Shown: positions 43,704-53,065, numbered from the stretch's first letter. The stretch: DNA of 64,000 nucleotides from Clostridium pasteurianum DSM 525 = ATCC 6013 (GCF_000807255.1 NZ_CP009268.1:960384-1024383); one strand, 5' to 3'. Numbers and translations are program-made. The notes: generated by a model not told the origin, from the letters alone.

Positions 43704-44114
43704 ATGGAACAAGATATATGGAAAGTATTATATGAAAAAGCAAGAGAAGTTCAAAAACCAAGAATAATTTCACCTTTCATTGAAGCAGGTGGTGTATCAA
43801 GTGCAATTCTGACGAAAAGTGGAAATATATATGTTGGGGTTTGTATTGATAGCGCGTCAACTCTTGGAATGTGTGCAGAACGTAATGCAATTGCAAATAT
43901 GATAACCCATGGAGAAAGTAAAATTGATAAAGTTGTTGCTATTGTAGAAGATGGAAGGGTAGGTTCACCTTGCGGAGCCTGTAGAGAATATATGATGCAG
44001 TTAGATAAAGACAGTTCTGAAATAGAAATATTAATAGATTATGAAACCAGAAAAACTGTTAGATTAAAAGATTTAATTCCAGATTGGTGGGGAACTTATC
44101 GCTTTGATAAGTAA
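43704..44114 (+). CDS. Cytidine/blasticidin-type deaminase
   Basis: 136 residues. Zinc ligands Cys57 (CAERNA, with the proton-shuttling Glu59) and Cys90/Cys93 (PCGACRE) form the cytidine deaminase set with three Cys. The C-terminus (DLIPDWWGTYRF) fits small nucleoside deaminases, including blasticidin-S deaminase. It lies 38 bases ahead of an adenosine deaminase-like gene, so a nucleoside-salvage pair is likely. GGAG precedes the ATG. Confidence 0.88.
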   Translation: MEQDIWKVLYEKAREVQKPRIISPFIEAGGVSSAILTKSGNIYVGVCIDSASTLGMCAERNAIANMITHGESKIDKVVAIVEDGRVGSPCGACREYMMQLDKDSSEIEILIDYETRKTVRLKDLIPDWWGTYRFDK

Positions 44115-44152
44115 GAGTTGAATTAATATAAAGGGGGCAATCGGAGGAAAGA

Positions 44153-45109
44153 ATGAAGGATTTCTATTCAGATAAATTTATTGAAGCATTAAAGAAACAT
44201 CATATAGATAAATTAAAAATGATTCCCAAATCAGATCTGCACAATCATTTTGTACTAGGTGGAAGTAGGGAGTACATTCAACTTCAAACAGGAATAGAAA
44301 TACCCTTTTTTAAAGGAGTTTTATCTACCATGCAAGATATGCATGATTGGAATAACAAATATATTGGTGAAAGATTCAATACCAGAGAAATGAGAAAATT
44401 GCTGATTGATGCAACTTTTGTTCAGGCTAAAGAAGATGGAATTAAAATTCTTGAGATTGGTGAAGATGTTTGGGCGTTAGGAGAATTTTTTGACAATAAC
44501 ATAGAAGAATTAATTTATGTATTTCAAGAAGCTAATGAAAGGATAGCACCAGAGGTTGAATTGCGGTTGCAAATAGGATTGTCAAGACATTGTTCCATAA
44601 ATTATTTATCAAGGTGTTTAGAACCTTTTTGGGGAAGTGGAGTTTTTTATTCCATTGATCTGTATGGTGATGAATTTGCACAACCCATTGAAAACTTTAT
44701 TCCAATTTATAAGAAAGCCAAAAATGAAGGATTGAAACTTAAAGCACATATTGGAGAATGGGGAACCGCTGAGGATGTGAAAAAGGGAGTTGAGTTATTG
44801 GAATTGGATGAAGTTCAGCATGGAATTACTGCAATTAATTCAGTAGAAGTGATTCGATTTTTAATAAACAATCATATTAGATTAAATATTACACCTACAA
44901 GTAATGTTAAACTTGGTAGAGTTAAAGAATTAAAAACACATCCTATTAGGAAACTTTATCATTCTGGAGTTGATGTAACTATTAATTCTGATGATATACT
45001 TATTTTTGATAGCGATATATCAAAGGAATACCTAAAATTGTATGATGCAGAAGCATTAACTGCGGAAGAGCTTGATGATATAAGACTTAATGGTTTGCGA
45101 AGGTTGTAA
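44153..45109 (+). CDS. Adenosine deaminase family protein
   Basis: 318 residues of the amidohydrolase fold. The N-terminal metal pair is His30-x-His32 (SDLHNHFVLGGS), a further ligand is in KAHIGEWG, then EVQHGI, and INSDDILIF carries the last Asp. Compared with adenosine deaminase (about 340 residues), HAGE is replaced by HIGEW, so the purine or other amine substrate may differ. It forms a pair with the deaminase upstream. GGAGGAAAG precedes the ATG. Confidence 0.87.
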   Translation: MKDFYSDKFIEALKKHHIDKLKMIPKSDLHNHFVLGGSREYIQLQTGIEIPFFKGVLSTMQDMHDWNNKYIGERFNTREMRKLLIDATFVQAKEDGIKILEIGEDVWALGEFFDNNIEELIYVFQEANERIAPEVELRLQIGLSRHCSINYLSRCLEPFWGSGVFYSIDLYGDEFAQPIENFIPIYKKAKNEGLKLKAHIGEWGTAEDVKKGVELLELDEVQHGITAINSVEVIRFLINNHIRLNITPTSNVKLGRVKELKTHPIRKLYHSGVDVTINSDDILIFDSDISKEYLKLYDAEALTAEELDDIRLNGLRRL

Positions 45110-45165
45110 ATATTATATTTATATCATAATATTTTTATAAATTGAAAATAAAAAGGAGAATAAAT

Positions 45166-45921
45166 ATGATTGATCTAGATTTAAATAATAAAATAGCATT
45201 AATAACAGGGGGAACTCGTGGGCTTGGAAGAGCTATTGCAGAGAAGTTAGCAGAACAAAAGGTGAAAATAGTTGTAACTGGTACCAATAAAGAGAGAGCA
45301 GAAGAAGCTGCCAGTGAAATTTCATCAGCTTATAATGTTGAAACATTGGGATTACAACAGGATGTAAGTTCAGAAGAATCCACAAAAGAAGTTGTAAAGT
45401 GTATAATTAATAAATTTAAAAGGATAGATATTTTAGTAAACAATGCAGGGATTACAAGTGACGGCATAATGATGATGATGAAAAAAGAGAACTGGGATAA
45501 AGTAATCAATATAAATCTTACAGGAGCATTTAATTCTACTAAATTTGTATCTAAACATATGTTAAAACAAAAATCAGGAACTATAGTTAATATAACAAGT
45601 GTAGTAGGAATAACAGGAAATGCTGGACAAGCAAATTATTCTGCTTCTAAAGCTGGTCTTATTGGTTTCACTAAGACCGTTGCTAGGGAACTAGCAGACC
45701 GTGGAATAACTGTAAATGCCATTGCACCGGGATATATTTCAACGGATATGACATCAAAACTTCCTGATAAAGTAAGCCGGGAAATATTATCCCAAATTCC
45801 GATGAAAGCATATGGTAGTCCAGAGGCTGTAGCAAATGCAGTTTTATTTCTTGCTTCAAATATGTCAAATTACATTACAGGTCAGGTTATAAATGTAGAT
45901 GGTGGAATGGTTATGTATTAG
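45166..45921 (+). CDS. fabG: 3-oxoacyl-[ACP] reductase-like SDR
   Basis: 251 residues from ATG 45166 (AAAAGGAG upstream). The NADP-binding loop is TGGTRGLGRAIAE, NNAG follows, the catalytic Ser is in ITSVVG, and Tyr/Lys are in YSASKAG; NVDGG closes the protein. This is the FabG group. Since it is far from other fatty acid genes, it may act on a different 3-keto compound. Confidence 0.88.
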   Translation: MIDLDLNNKIALITGGTRGLGRAIAEKLAEQKVKIVVTGTNKERAEEAASEISSAYNVETLGLQQDVSSEESTKEVVKCIINKFKRIDILVNNAGITSDGIMMMMKKENWDKVININLTGAFNSTKFVSKHMLKQKSGTIVNITSVVGITGNAGQANYSASKAGLIGFTKTVARELADRGITVNAIAPGYISTDMTSKLPDKVSREILSQIPMKAYGSPEAVANAVLFLASNMSNYITGQVINVDGGMVMY

Positions 45922-46016
45922 ATTAAAAGATAGATACAGGCAATAAGTGGAGTGGGATATAAAGGTAAGATATTTAAATTTTAAATAAAAACAGAGAACA
46001 TGGATGTTTATAAAAG

Positions 46017-46337
46017 CTATATATCTTCAATATGATTATTTCCCCACTCACAAAGAGCCTGCATCACAGGCATTAGAGATAGGCCTTTTTTTGACAAACT
46101 ATATTCTACTTTTGGTGGAATCTGAGGATATTCCTTTCGAAGGATTAGTCCATCATTTGTTAGTTCCTTTAATTGGTTGCTTAACATTTTGTGAGTAATA
46201 TTTCCTAAAACTTTTTTTAACTCTCCATAGCGGAGCGTATTAACCTTCCACAGCCAGAATAATATATGCATTTTCCATTTACCGTCGATTAAAGACATTG
46301 CATAAGAGAAAGGTTTAATGTTTACTTGATTATTCAT
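46017..46337 (-). CDS. HxlR-family transcriptional regulator
   Basis: 106 residues, winged helix-turn-helix (FSYAMSLIDGKWKMHILFWL, then KMLSNQLKELTNDGLILRKE). The usual N-terminal Cys is replaced (KPFSYAM), so redox sensing by that residue is unlikely. It is divergent from a flavin reductase gene across about 105 bases. The gap includes AGTATCTAACAAAAAAGTAC and CATACTTG, GTA/TAC half-sites like those before the other HxlR gene. Confidence 0.88.
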   Translation of the reverse strand: MNNQVNIKPFSYAMSLIDGKWKMHILFWLWKVNTLRYGELKKVLGNITHKMLSNQLKELTNDGLILRKEYPQIPPKVEYSLSKKGLSLMPVMQALCEWGNNHIEDI

Positions 46338-46441
46338 TTACACTCTCCTTTTAGATAGTATCTAACAAAAAAGTACATACTTGTTATTGATTGCACATCA
46401 GTATATCATAGAGACAATGAAATTTCAAGGAGGATAATGCC

Positions 46442-46978
46442 ATGAAAAAAGAAATTGAAGTCTTTAATTATGCTAATGAGATTATGAAAGCGGTGAAAAC
46501 AGGTGTTTTGTTGACTACAAAAGTAGATGACAAAATAAACTCTATGACTATTTCTTGGGGGACACTAGGAATTGAATGGTCAAAACCCATTTTTACAGTT
46601 TTCGTTAGAGAAAATCGCTTTACAAAACATCAACTTGAAAAAAATCCTGAATTCACAATAAATATACCATATGGTGCTTTTGACAAAAAGATATTGGGGA
46701 TTTGCGGGACAAAATCCGGGCGTGAAATTGATAAAATCAAAGAACTTAATTTGACACTTGAAACACCTAATAATGTTTCTGTTCCTGCTATTAAGGAACT
46801 TCCTTTAACGCTTGAGTGTAGAGTTGTATATAAGCAAAAACAAGATGAGTGTGAAGTTACAGAGGAAAACAAGAAAATATTTTACCCACAGGATGTTGAT
46901 AGCTCATTTCACGGTGCAAACAAGGATTTTCATACTGCTTATTATGGAGAGATTGTCAGTGCATATATCATCCAATAG
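46442..46978 (+). CDS. Flavin reductase-like (DIM6/NTAB) protein
   Basis: 178 residues. The opening VLLTTKVDDKINSMTISWGT and the block FTVFVRENRFTKHQLEKNPE are those of flavin-reductase-domain proteins, which bind FMN. The divergent HxlR regulator probably controls it, a common pairing in Firmicutes. AAGGAGG precedes the ATG. Its redox role is unknown. Confidence 0.85.
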   Translation: MKKEIEVFNYANEIMKAVKTGVLLTTKVDDKINSMTISWGTLGIEWSKPIFTVFVRENRFTKHQLEKNPEFTINIPYGAFDKKILGICGTKSGREIDKIKELNLTLETPNNVSVPAIKELPLTLECRVVYKQKQDECEVTEENKKIFYPQDVDSSFHGANKDFHTAYYGEIVSAYIIQ

Positions 46979-47272
46979 TATATATTGAAGTTCCTTTTCC
47001 TTTAGTTCACAAGTAAGATTATGAATAATTGGTTACGTGATAGTGAAAATGTCAATTTTTGAGGTAATGGTGATGATCTTCAAATGCCAGCAAAATCTCT
47101 AAAGTATTTTTGAGGCTGCTTTGGAGATTATTTTGTCTACAAGAAATAACATATATAAAAGCATATCATATTTTAATCGTAGATTGCTAATTATAGAAAA
47201 TAATAGTAATCTATATTTTGCGATTTCTTTTTTCTGTTTAAAGATTTATATAATGTGGTAAAATATATACAA
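46979..47272. other. AT-rich stretch without a recognised gene
   Basis: No frame here looks coding. It ends at repeat R2. A run of degenerate sequence (GGTAATGGTGATGATCTTCA) might be gene debris, but no family was recognised. Confidence 0.35.
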
Positions 47273-47610
47273 TAAGGCATATGAAAATAAATAGGAAGTC
47301 AAAGATGGGACGGATATTTTTCACCTGACTAACTTGGCGTAAGTCTCCCAAGCATTCTGTACAGCCCTCATACAAAATTAAAAACTCTGCTTGCACTCTG
47401 TGAAAGTGGGAGTTCAACGCCAAGTAAGCCATGCATTTGCAGTTCTAAAATTTAGATGGGGTAAAAGAATCCCCACCTAAATTAAGAACTTGCTTCAATC
47501 ATACAAGGAAACAGGTTCCGAAGATAGTGAGCTATCAGAGGGTTCTGTTGACGCAGTAGGATTAAAAATAGACTAGCATACTGACTAGTTATTTATTTGA
47601 ATGTGCCTAA
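47273..47610 (-). repeat. Dispersed repeat R2 interrupted by a PATE-like element
   Basis: Reverse complement of 31912-32074, with the same terminal inverted repeats (TAAGGCATATGAAAATAAAT and ATTTATTTGAATGTGCCTAA). The PATE-like element occupies 47322-47496. Comparing this copy with the other shows the insertion point after ATATTTT. Its right end runs into the ribosome binding site of the next gene. Confidence 0.8.
47322..47496 (+). repeat. PATE-like dispersed element, copy 6
   Basis: CACCTGACTAACTTGGCG to AAGAACTTGCTTC, inside repeat R2. The region between the hairpin arms differs from the other copies (TCTGTACAGCCCTCATACAA), while both ends are conserved. Confidence 0.87.
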
Positions 47611-47626
47611 GCGGGGTGAGAGAATA

Positions 47627-49219
47627 ATGGAAAAAGAGTTTAATGTTACAGGAACCTGTATACCAGAGATGCATTATATGGTGAATACATCTGATAAATT
47701 AGAAAAGATAATTAAATTAATTGAAAAAGCAAAATATTTTATAATAAATAGACCAAGGCAGTATGGAAAGACCACTACTTTATATATGCTGGAAAGAATA
47801 CTTGATAAAAATAGCGAATACCTAATTATATCCACAAGTTTTGAAGGGGTAGGAGATTTAATTTTTGAAGAAGAACAAAGATTTGTAAAAGAGTTTTTAC
47901 AGATATTAGCTGACAGTTTGTTTTTACAGCATGAAGATTTAGCTGATTTTTTGGAAGAACAAAAGAGCAAAGTTAATAGTTTCAATGATTTATCAAAGGC
48001 TATAGCAAGATTTATTATAAAAGTAAATAAAAAAGTAATACTGATGATAGATGAAGTAGATAAAAGCAGTAACAATCAGCTGTTTTTAAGCTTTTTAGGT
48101 ATGCTGAGAAACAAATATCTACTTAGAAATTCCGGGAAAGATAAAACCTTTCACAGCGTAATATTAGCAGGAGTACATGATGTAAAGACTTTGAAATTAA
48201 AGATAAGACCAGATGAGGAACATAAATATAATAGTCCTTGGAATATAGCTTCAGATTTTGATGTGGATATGAGTTTTTCAAAAGAAGAAATAGAAACCAT
48301 GTTAGATGACTACATAAAGGATAAAAATGTAAAATTAGATAGGGAATATTTCTCGGAGAAGCTTTATTTTTATACTTCAGGATATCCATTTCTCGTGAGC
48401 AAATTGTGTAAGATAATAGATGAAAAGATTATGGATAAGAATCATAAGGTGTGGAAAAATGAATATCTAGACTTGGCTGTAAAAGAACTTCTAAAGGAAG
48501 ACAACACAAACTTTCAAAGTCTCATTAAAAATATTGAAAATAATAAAGAATTATATGATTTTATCAGCAGAATAATCTTAGAAGGAGAAAGTATAACTTA
48601 TATAAAGACAGATGAAATAGTAAATCTTGGAACCATATATGGTATTCTAAAAGAACAAAATGGCAATTGTAAAATAAACAACAGAATTTATGAACAGCTT
48701 CTTTATAATCATATGATGATGAAGGTCATAAGAAAAAATAAATATGCTGAAATGTCCAATTACAACTATCGATTAAATTTTATAGAAAAAGATGGCAGCT
48801 TAAATGTAAGAAAAATACTATTGAAATTTCAGGAATTTATGAAGCATGAGCACTCAGAAAAAAGAGTAGCTTTTTTAGAAGAGGATGGGAGACTACTGTT
48901 TCTTGCCTTTTTAAGTCCCATAATAAATGGCACAGGCTTTGCTTTTAAAGAATTAAAGGGTGGAGAGGAAAAAAGGTTTGATATAGTTATAACCTATCAA
49001 AAAAAGATGTATATACTGGAGCTTAAAATATGGCGTGGAGACAAATATCATGAAAAGGGACTTGTACAACTGGGGGAATATCTAGAGCAGTATGGATTAG
49101 AGGAGGGGTACCTCTTAATATTTGACTTTAGAAAAGTTAAGGGAGTATCAGGAAAGACAGAAGAAGTAACCGTTAAGGTTAATGAAAGGGAAAAGAAGAT
49201 TATGGAGGTTTATTGCTGA
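47627..49219 (+). CDS. AAA-ATPase-like / PD-(D/E)XK nuclease fusion protein
   Basis: 530 residues from ATG 47627 (GGGGTGAGAG upstream). The N-terminal AAA-ATPase-like domain has a P-loop in degenerate form, RPRQYGKTT, and Walker B VILMIDEVDKSS. The C-terminal PD-(D/E)XK domain has FDIVITYQKKMYILELKIWR, with Asp, Glu-x-Lys in place. This pairing (PF09820 with a DUF1703-type nuclease) is widespread in clostridia and Bacteroides and is suspected of a role in DNA defence or mobile DNA. The actual role is unproven. It is monocistronic. Confidence 0.83.
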   Translation: MEKEFNVTGTCIPEMHYMVNTSDKLEKIIKLIEKAKYFIINRPRQYGKTTTLYMLERILDKNSEYLIISTSFEGVGDLIFEEEQRFVKEFLQILADSLFLQHEDLADFLEEQKSKVNSFNDLSKAIARFIIKVNKKVILMIDEVDKSSNNQLFLSFLGMLRNKYLLRNSGKDKTFHSVILAGVHDVKTLKLKIRPDEEHKYNSPWNIASDFDVDMSFSKEEIETMLDDYIKDKNVKLDREYFSEKLYFYTSGYPFLVSKLCKIIDEKIMDKNHKVWKNEYLDLAVKELLKEDNTNFQSLIKNIENNKELYDFISRIILEGESITYIKTDEIVNLGTIYGILKEQNGNCKINNRIYEQLLYNHMMMKVIRKNKYAEMSNYNYRLNFIEKDGSLNVRKILLKFQEFMKHEHSEKRVAFLEEDGRLLFLAFLSPIINGTGFAFKELKGGEEKRFDIVITYQKKMYILELKIWRGDKYHEKGLVQLGEYLEQYGLEEGYLLIFDFRKVKGVSGKTEEVTVKVNEREKKIMEVYC

Positions 49220-49429
49220 TTATTATTAATAATGTATAAACTTACCACATATAATTTAAATACTTATTTCATCTTCTGTTTACGTATGAGATATAAAAAA
49301 TAGTTATATAATAATTTTCCATATTTTCATTTACAACTACAGATTATCATAGTATTATTTTCATGTAATTCAATTAAAATAAACAATAATTAAAAAATAC
49401 TTGACTTTAAACAAAGCTGTGTAGGTTAC

Positions 49430-50311
49430 CTACAACTTATCAAATAGATTTAACTGTACTGAGGATAATTTATGCTCGTAGCTGGGCATTTTCAAAGATA
49501 TATTATATTTATTACAAGCCTCCTGAAGAATATTAGAAAGCTTCTTATAATTGTTCACGGAACAGCTATATTTATAGCCAAAGCTTTTTTCATATTTTTT
49601 ACGTATACCAGGAAACATGGAATCCAGTTTGCTGTAATAATAGGCTCTTTGCCTGTCTCTAAGGGACATGCCTAGCCAGGGAACAATATGATTAACACCA
49701 TAATGGGCAGCTCTATTTACAATATTAATAATATTTTCTTCATTATCTTCTATAAAGGGCAAAATAGGCATCATGGTTATACTTGTAACAATACCAGCTT
49801 TTGAAAGTACTCCTAAGGCTTTTAGTCTATCTGTGGCTGGAGAAGCAAAAGGCTCTACCTTTCTTGCCAGATCATCATTGGTGGTAGTTATAGTTATAGC
49901 CACAGAAGCATAAATTTTGTTTATTTCCTGGAGAATATCAATATCTCTTAGCACTAAATTACTTTTAGTTATCAGGTGAACTGGGTAATTATAATCTGAA
50001 ATAACTTTAAGTGCTTTACGGGTAAGTTCATACTTCTTTTCTGCTGGTGTATAAGGGTCCCCCATGGCACCTGTACCTATCGTACCTTTTTTTCTTTTAG
50101 ATGATAACTCCTTCCTTAATAGCTCTGCTGAATTTATTTTTACTATAAGGTCATCAAAATTTTCAATACCATAACACTCACTTCTGGAATCGCAGTATAT
50201 ACACTGATGCTGGCAGCCCCGGTAGCTATTGAAAGTGTATTTAACTCCAAACCAACGAGAAGGATCTTTACTAGTGGATAACATTGATTTAGCTTCTATT
50301 TCCTTTATCAA
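49430..50311 (-). CDS. SplB-like radical SAM protein
   Basis: 293 residues. The iron-sulfur motif is Cys33-x3-Cys37-x2-Cys40 (RGCQHQCIYCDSR), at the head of a radical SAM barrel with GTGAMGDPYTPAEK and VAITITTTND. This is the SPL_rSAM group related to spore photoproduct lyase. Spore photoproduct lyase itself (about 340 residues) needs further Cys and Tyr residues that I cannot place here, so a different DNA or small-molecule radical reaction is equally possible. Confidence 0.82.
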   Translation of the reverse strand: MIKEIEAKSMLSTSKDPSRWFGVKYTFNSYRGCQHQCIYCDSRSECYGIENFDDLIVKINSAELLRKELSSKRKKGTIGTGAMGDPYTPAEKKYELTRKALKVISDYNYPVHLITKSNLVLRDIDILQEINKIYASVAITITTTNDDLARKVEPFASPATDRLKALGVLSKAGIVTSITMMPILPFIEDNEENIINIVNRAAHYGVNHIVPWLGMSLRDRQRAYYYSKLDSMFPGIRKKYEKSFGYKYSCSVNNYKKLSNILQEACNKYNISLKMPSYEHKLSSVQLNLFDKL

Positions 50312-50447
50312 ATAAATTCACCTTCCCTTAGATCATAGTGTACATTAAAATGTGCTCCTAATTTTTAAAACTTAATTTTTCAATTAAATAAAGTTTTAAT
50401 CTACTATTTTAATATTAGATGTAGATTATACATAATTGTAATAAACA

Positions 50448-50735
50448 TTAATTAAAAGGTATGTAAACAATCTTATCGCGTGGACTTGAAAAATACTTTT
50501 CAACGGTATCTATCCACTTTTTAAAGTGTTCTGTTTCAAGATGATCTTCCATAGCCTCTTCAGATTTATAGCCTTCATACAGTAAAAATTTATTTGGTTC
50601 ATCTTTGCATTGAAGGAAATCAAAGTGCACAATGCCTTCTTCCTTTCTTGAATTATCTCTATTTTCTATAGTGGCCTCAATAAATTCTTTTATATTCTCT
50701 GATTTTATGTAAAAAGTAACGTTTTTAACTATCAT
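50448..50735 (-). CDS. ABM-domain quinol monooxygenase-like protein
   Basis: 95 residues, a dimeric ferredoxin-like alpha/beta barrel. VTFYIKSENIKEFIEATIEN and the HLETEHFKKWIDTVEKYF block, with FLLYEGYKSEEAMEDH between, are the antibiotic biosynthesis monooxygenase/YgiN pattern. It may oxidise a quinol or bind haem. AAGGAG precedes the ATG. Confidence 0.82.
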   Translation of the reverse strand: MIVKNVTFYIKSENIKEFIEATIENRDNSRKEEGIVHFDFLQCKDEPNKFLLYEGYKSEEAMEDHLETEHFKKWIDTVEKYFSSPRDKIVYIPFN

Positions 50736-50928
50736 CTTTAATTTCTCCTTTATTATAATAATATATAAATTTACTTAGTATTTAGTGCTATAGGCAAGTT
50801 TTTAGATAAGATACTTAAGCAATTATATTATAAAAAATTATACCATATTATTCTAGAAATTTATAATTACATATAGTAATTTTATTATGATAAACTTACA
50901 AGTTAATAGGTTGCTATATTGTTAGACT

Positions 50929-50984
50929 ATCAATGAATCTTACTTAGTTAAAGTTTGTACTCCAATTAAGTAAGATTCATTGAT
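50929..50984. terminator. Perfect 18-bp inverted repeat at the 3' end of the radical SAM operon
   Basis: ATCAATGAATCTTACTTA (50929-50946) pairs with 50967-50984 around a 20-base loop. It lies 2 bases past the stop codon of the small peptide gene on the minus strand. There is no T-run on either side, so termination would be atypical; mRNA end protection is also possible. Confidence 0.6.
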
Positions 50985-50986
50985 GT

Positions 50987-51082
50987 TTAACCTTGGGTGT
51001 TTATACTTACTTTTTTATATACAAATGTACCTAGTGCAATTCCAGTAACAATAACCATTGCCACTGCAGCTAATTTTTTCAT
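50987..51082 (-). CDS. 31-residue membrane peptide in the radical SAM operon
   Basis: ATG 51082 follows GGAGGAAATAGA. The peptide MKKLAAVAMVIVTGIALGTF is one hydrophobic helix with a KK end and a short tail (VYKKVSINTQG). It starts 58 bases after the radical SAM stop codon. A similar tiny peptide (58420-58497) sits in the second paralogous operon. It may be a membrane-active or regulatory peptide, or a substrate of the radical SAM enzyme. None of these is proven. Confidence 0.65.
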   Translation of the reverse strand: MKKLAAVAMVIVTGIALGTFVYKKVSINTQG

Positions 51083-51140
51083 TCTATTTCCTCCTCTATT
51101 CTTTGAAAATAAAGTGATTTCATTTATAATAAATTGTTTA

Positions 51141-52505
51141 CTATCCAGATATTTTGCAGGAATCGCAGGAACAAGAACAGTTCCACAGTTCATCAGCCAC
51201 AGGAGCCCAATTCTTTGCAACATTGAAACATTTGCCGGACAAATCATGTACATCTTCCGGATTCTGAAAATCCGTTGAGTGAGCACCAGAGGTTTCAATT
51301 ATATTTGACAATGCACCAGGATTATCAAGAAGAGGACATGGACGCAGATGGTTATCATTAAAGGGTTGTCCCTTTCTGTAGGCTTTAAATAGCGGTGACT
51401 GTAAAGCCTGCAGCAGTGTCTTTTCTCTAATATTTGAATCTGAATAATGAACAAATGCACAAGGTTCCATATCACCATTTGCATTTATGTGAAGATATCG
51501 TCTTCCCCCTGCAAGGCATCCACCTGAATATTCACCATCATTCCAAAAGTCCAATGTGAAGATAGGCTTAGTATGTCTGAATTTACGAATTTGATTATAC
51601 ATGAATTCACGCTGTGAAGCAGTTACCATCAGCTCAGGAACAGCTTCCTTTCCAACTGGCATATAGGTAAAGAACCAGCAGAATTTGGCACCCCATGCAA
51701 TCATCTGATCAAAATATTCTTCTGAACCAATCATGTCTACATTTTTGCTTGTATAACAGCATGAAATTCCGAAGGGAAGTTTCTTTTCCTTTAACAGTGC
51801 CATAGCTCTTTCTACTTTTTTAAAGATACCGTCACCGCGTCTGAAATCTGTATCTTTCTCAAAACCTTCTACGCTGATGGTAGGAATAAAATTTTTCACC
51901 CTGAGCATTTCATCAGCAAAAGCCTCATCAATAAGAGTACCGTTTGTAAAAGAAGTAAACTGGCAATCCGGGTGAGCCTCACACAATTTGATAATATCTG
52001 ACTTTCTAACCAAAGGTTCTCCTCCTGAAAAAAGGAAGAAGTGAGTTCCAAGTTCATTAGCTTGATTGATAATGCTGTCAAGCTCATCATAGGTCATATT
52101 TAATTTATTGCCATATTCAGCAGCCCAACAGCCGGTACAATGTAAATTGCAGGCAGAAGTAGGATCCATTAAAATTGCCCAGGGTATATTACAGTCGTAT
52201 TTTTCTTCTATTTTTCTCTGCATTGGATATCCCACCATAACTGCATTGATGAGAAAATTTCGGAAGGTTGTCTGCAATACTCCAGCATCTATATCATTGT
52301 ACAATCCCATTATATACTGATACCATATATTTTGTGGATCATCTATAATTCTATGGAATAGGTTACGCTGCACTTTCCAATTATCAGCTTTGTCAAATTC
52401 ATCTGCCCATTTAAGTAATTTTGGAAGTTTTTCTACAGGATTTCCTGATACATATTCCATAGCTTTTTCAAGTAAAAAAGCACTTGCTTTCTTTTTTAAG
52501 TTCAT
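51141..52505 (-). CDS. Radical SAM/SPASM-type enzyme of two-component-linked operon
   Basis: 454 residues from ATG 52505 (GGAGGAAATTATC upstream). An N-terminal helical part of about 105 residues (KASAFLLEKAMEYVSGNPVE) precedes the radical SAM cluster Cys119-x3-Cys123-x2-Cys126 (CNLHCTGCW) and HFFLFSGGEPL. The C-terminal region has further Cys (GGCLAGGRRYLHINANGDME, then PCAFVHYS, RPCPLLDN) and ends CSCSCDSCKISG, as in SPASM proteins holding extra clusters. It lies between a membrane protein gene and a tiny membrane peptide. The substrate is unknown, and a peptide or lipid is plausible. Confidence 0.85.
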   Translation of the reverse strand: MNLKKKASAFLLEKAMEYVSGNPVEKLPKLLKWADEFDKADNWKVQRNLFHRIIDDPQNIWYQYIMGLYNDIDAGVLQTTFRNFLINAVMVGYPMQRKIEEKYDCNIPWAILMDPTSACNLHCTGCWAAEYGNKLNMTYDELDSIINQANELGTHFFLFSGGEPLVRKSDIIKLCEAHPDCQFTSFTNGTLIDEAFADEMLRVKNFIPTISVEGFEKDTDFRRGDGIFKKVERAMALLKEKKLPFGISCCYTSKNVDMIGSEEYFDQMIAWGAKFCWFFTYMPVGKEAVPELMVTASQREFMYNQIRKFRHTKPIFTLDFWNDGEYSGGCLAGGRRYLHINANGDMEPCAFVHYSDSNIREKTLLQALQSPLFKAYRKGQPFNDNHLRPCPLLDNPGALSNIIETSGAHSTDFQNPEDVHDLSGKCFNVAKNWAPVADELWNCSCSCDSCKISG

Positions 52506-52534
52506 GATAATTTCCTCCAAATATTATATTTTAT

Positions 52535-53065
52535 TTATTTTTCTAATAATCTGTTTGCCTTTTCGCAAGTGTTATAAATAATATCGTATTGCTCGTCAAT
52601 AAGCGGAGTTACCTTTTCTATTTTCTTATTTCTGATTTTTACATAGCAGAAATAAGGGAGAATCCACCCTAAGAATCCAGGAATTGCAAAGATGATAGAA
52701 AGAGGGAGCATACCTCCTATATGACTGAACACAGAAAGTGCCATAAATGCTGTTCCCAAGATACCAAAGCCATAAGCAAATGCTGAGGCACCGATGTTTT
52801 TAGACTTTTCAAGATTTTCAATTTGCCTTGCACAACTTTCAAACTGTCTCTGAAGCCTAGTTAGCTCTATCTTATTTCTTATTTTACGATTTCTCTTAAA
52901 CTTAAGATTAACAGTATTGATTCCCGGTATATCAGATGATGATGTTCCTTCCAGTAACCAGCCAAAATTAGCATAGCTGTCTGCCCATATAGATTCCATA
53001 TCACGTGCTACAGTAACATCCCTGTACTCATAACCTACAAAATTATTTTTATTTGATTCTTCCAT
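52535..53065 (-). CDS. Membrane protein, paralogue A of the TCS-linked pair
   Basis: 176 residues from ATG 53065 (AAGGAGATAACA upstream). A cytosolic N-terminal domain opens FVGYEYRDVTVARDMESIWA, then DSYANFGWLLEG. A coiled coil (LTRLQRQFESCARQIENLEK) leads to two membrane helices and a short tail. It is about 40 percent identical by eye to the protein at 58658-59263. Unknown family. It is first in an operon with the radical SAM gene (29-base gap). Its upstream region is interrupted by the Tn554-like element. Confidence 0.75.
   Translation of the reverse strand: MEESNKNNFVGYEYRDVTVARDMESIWADSYANFGWLLEGTSSSDIPGINTVNLKFKRNRKIRNKIELTRLQRQFESCARQIENLEKSKNIGASAFAYGFGILGTAFMALSVFSHIGGMLPLSIIFAIPGFLGWILPYFCYVKIRNKKIEKVTPLIDEQYDIIYNTCEKANRLLEK

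Noticed and set aside
46004-46198. Plus-strand 64-residue frame opposite an HxlR gene
   Set aside because: The HxlR protein on the other strand is a clear family match; this frame is its shadow.
49400-49440. Palindrome GTAGGTTACCTAC near the end of the radical SAM gene
   Set aside because: It is short, lacks a T-run in the transcribed direction and has no second copy to support an operator.
50987-51298. A longer 103-residue minus frame
   Set aside because: Its first two thirds overlap the radical SAM gene in another frame. Only the last 31 codons, from ATG 51082 with a strong ribosome binding site, are supported.
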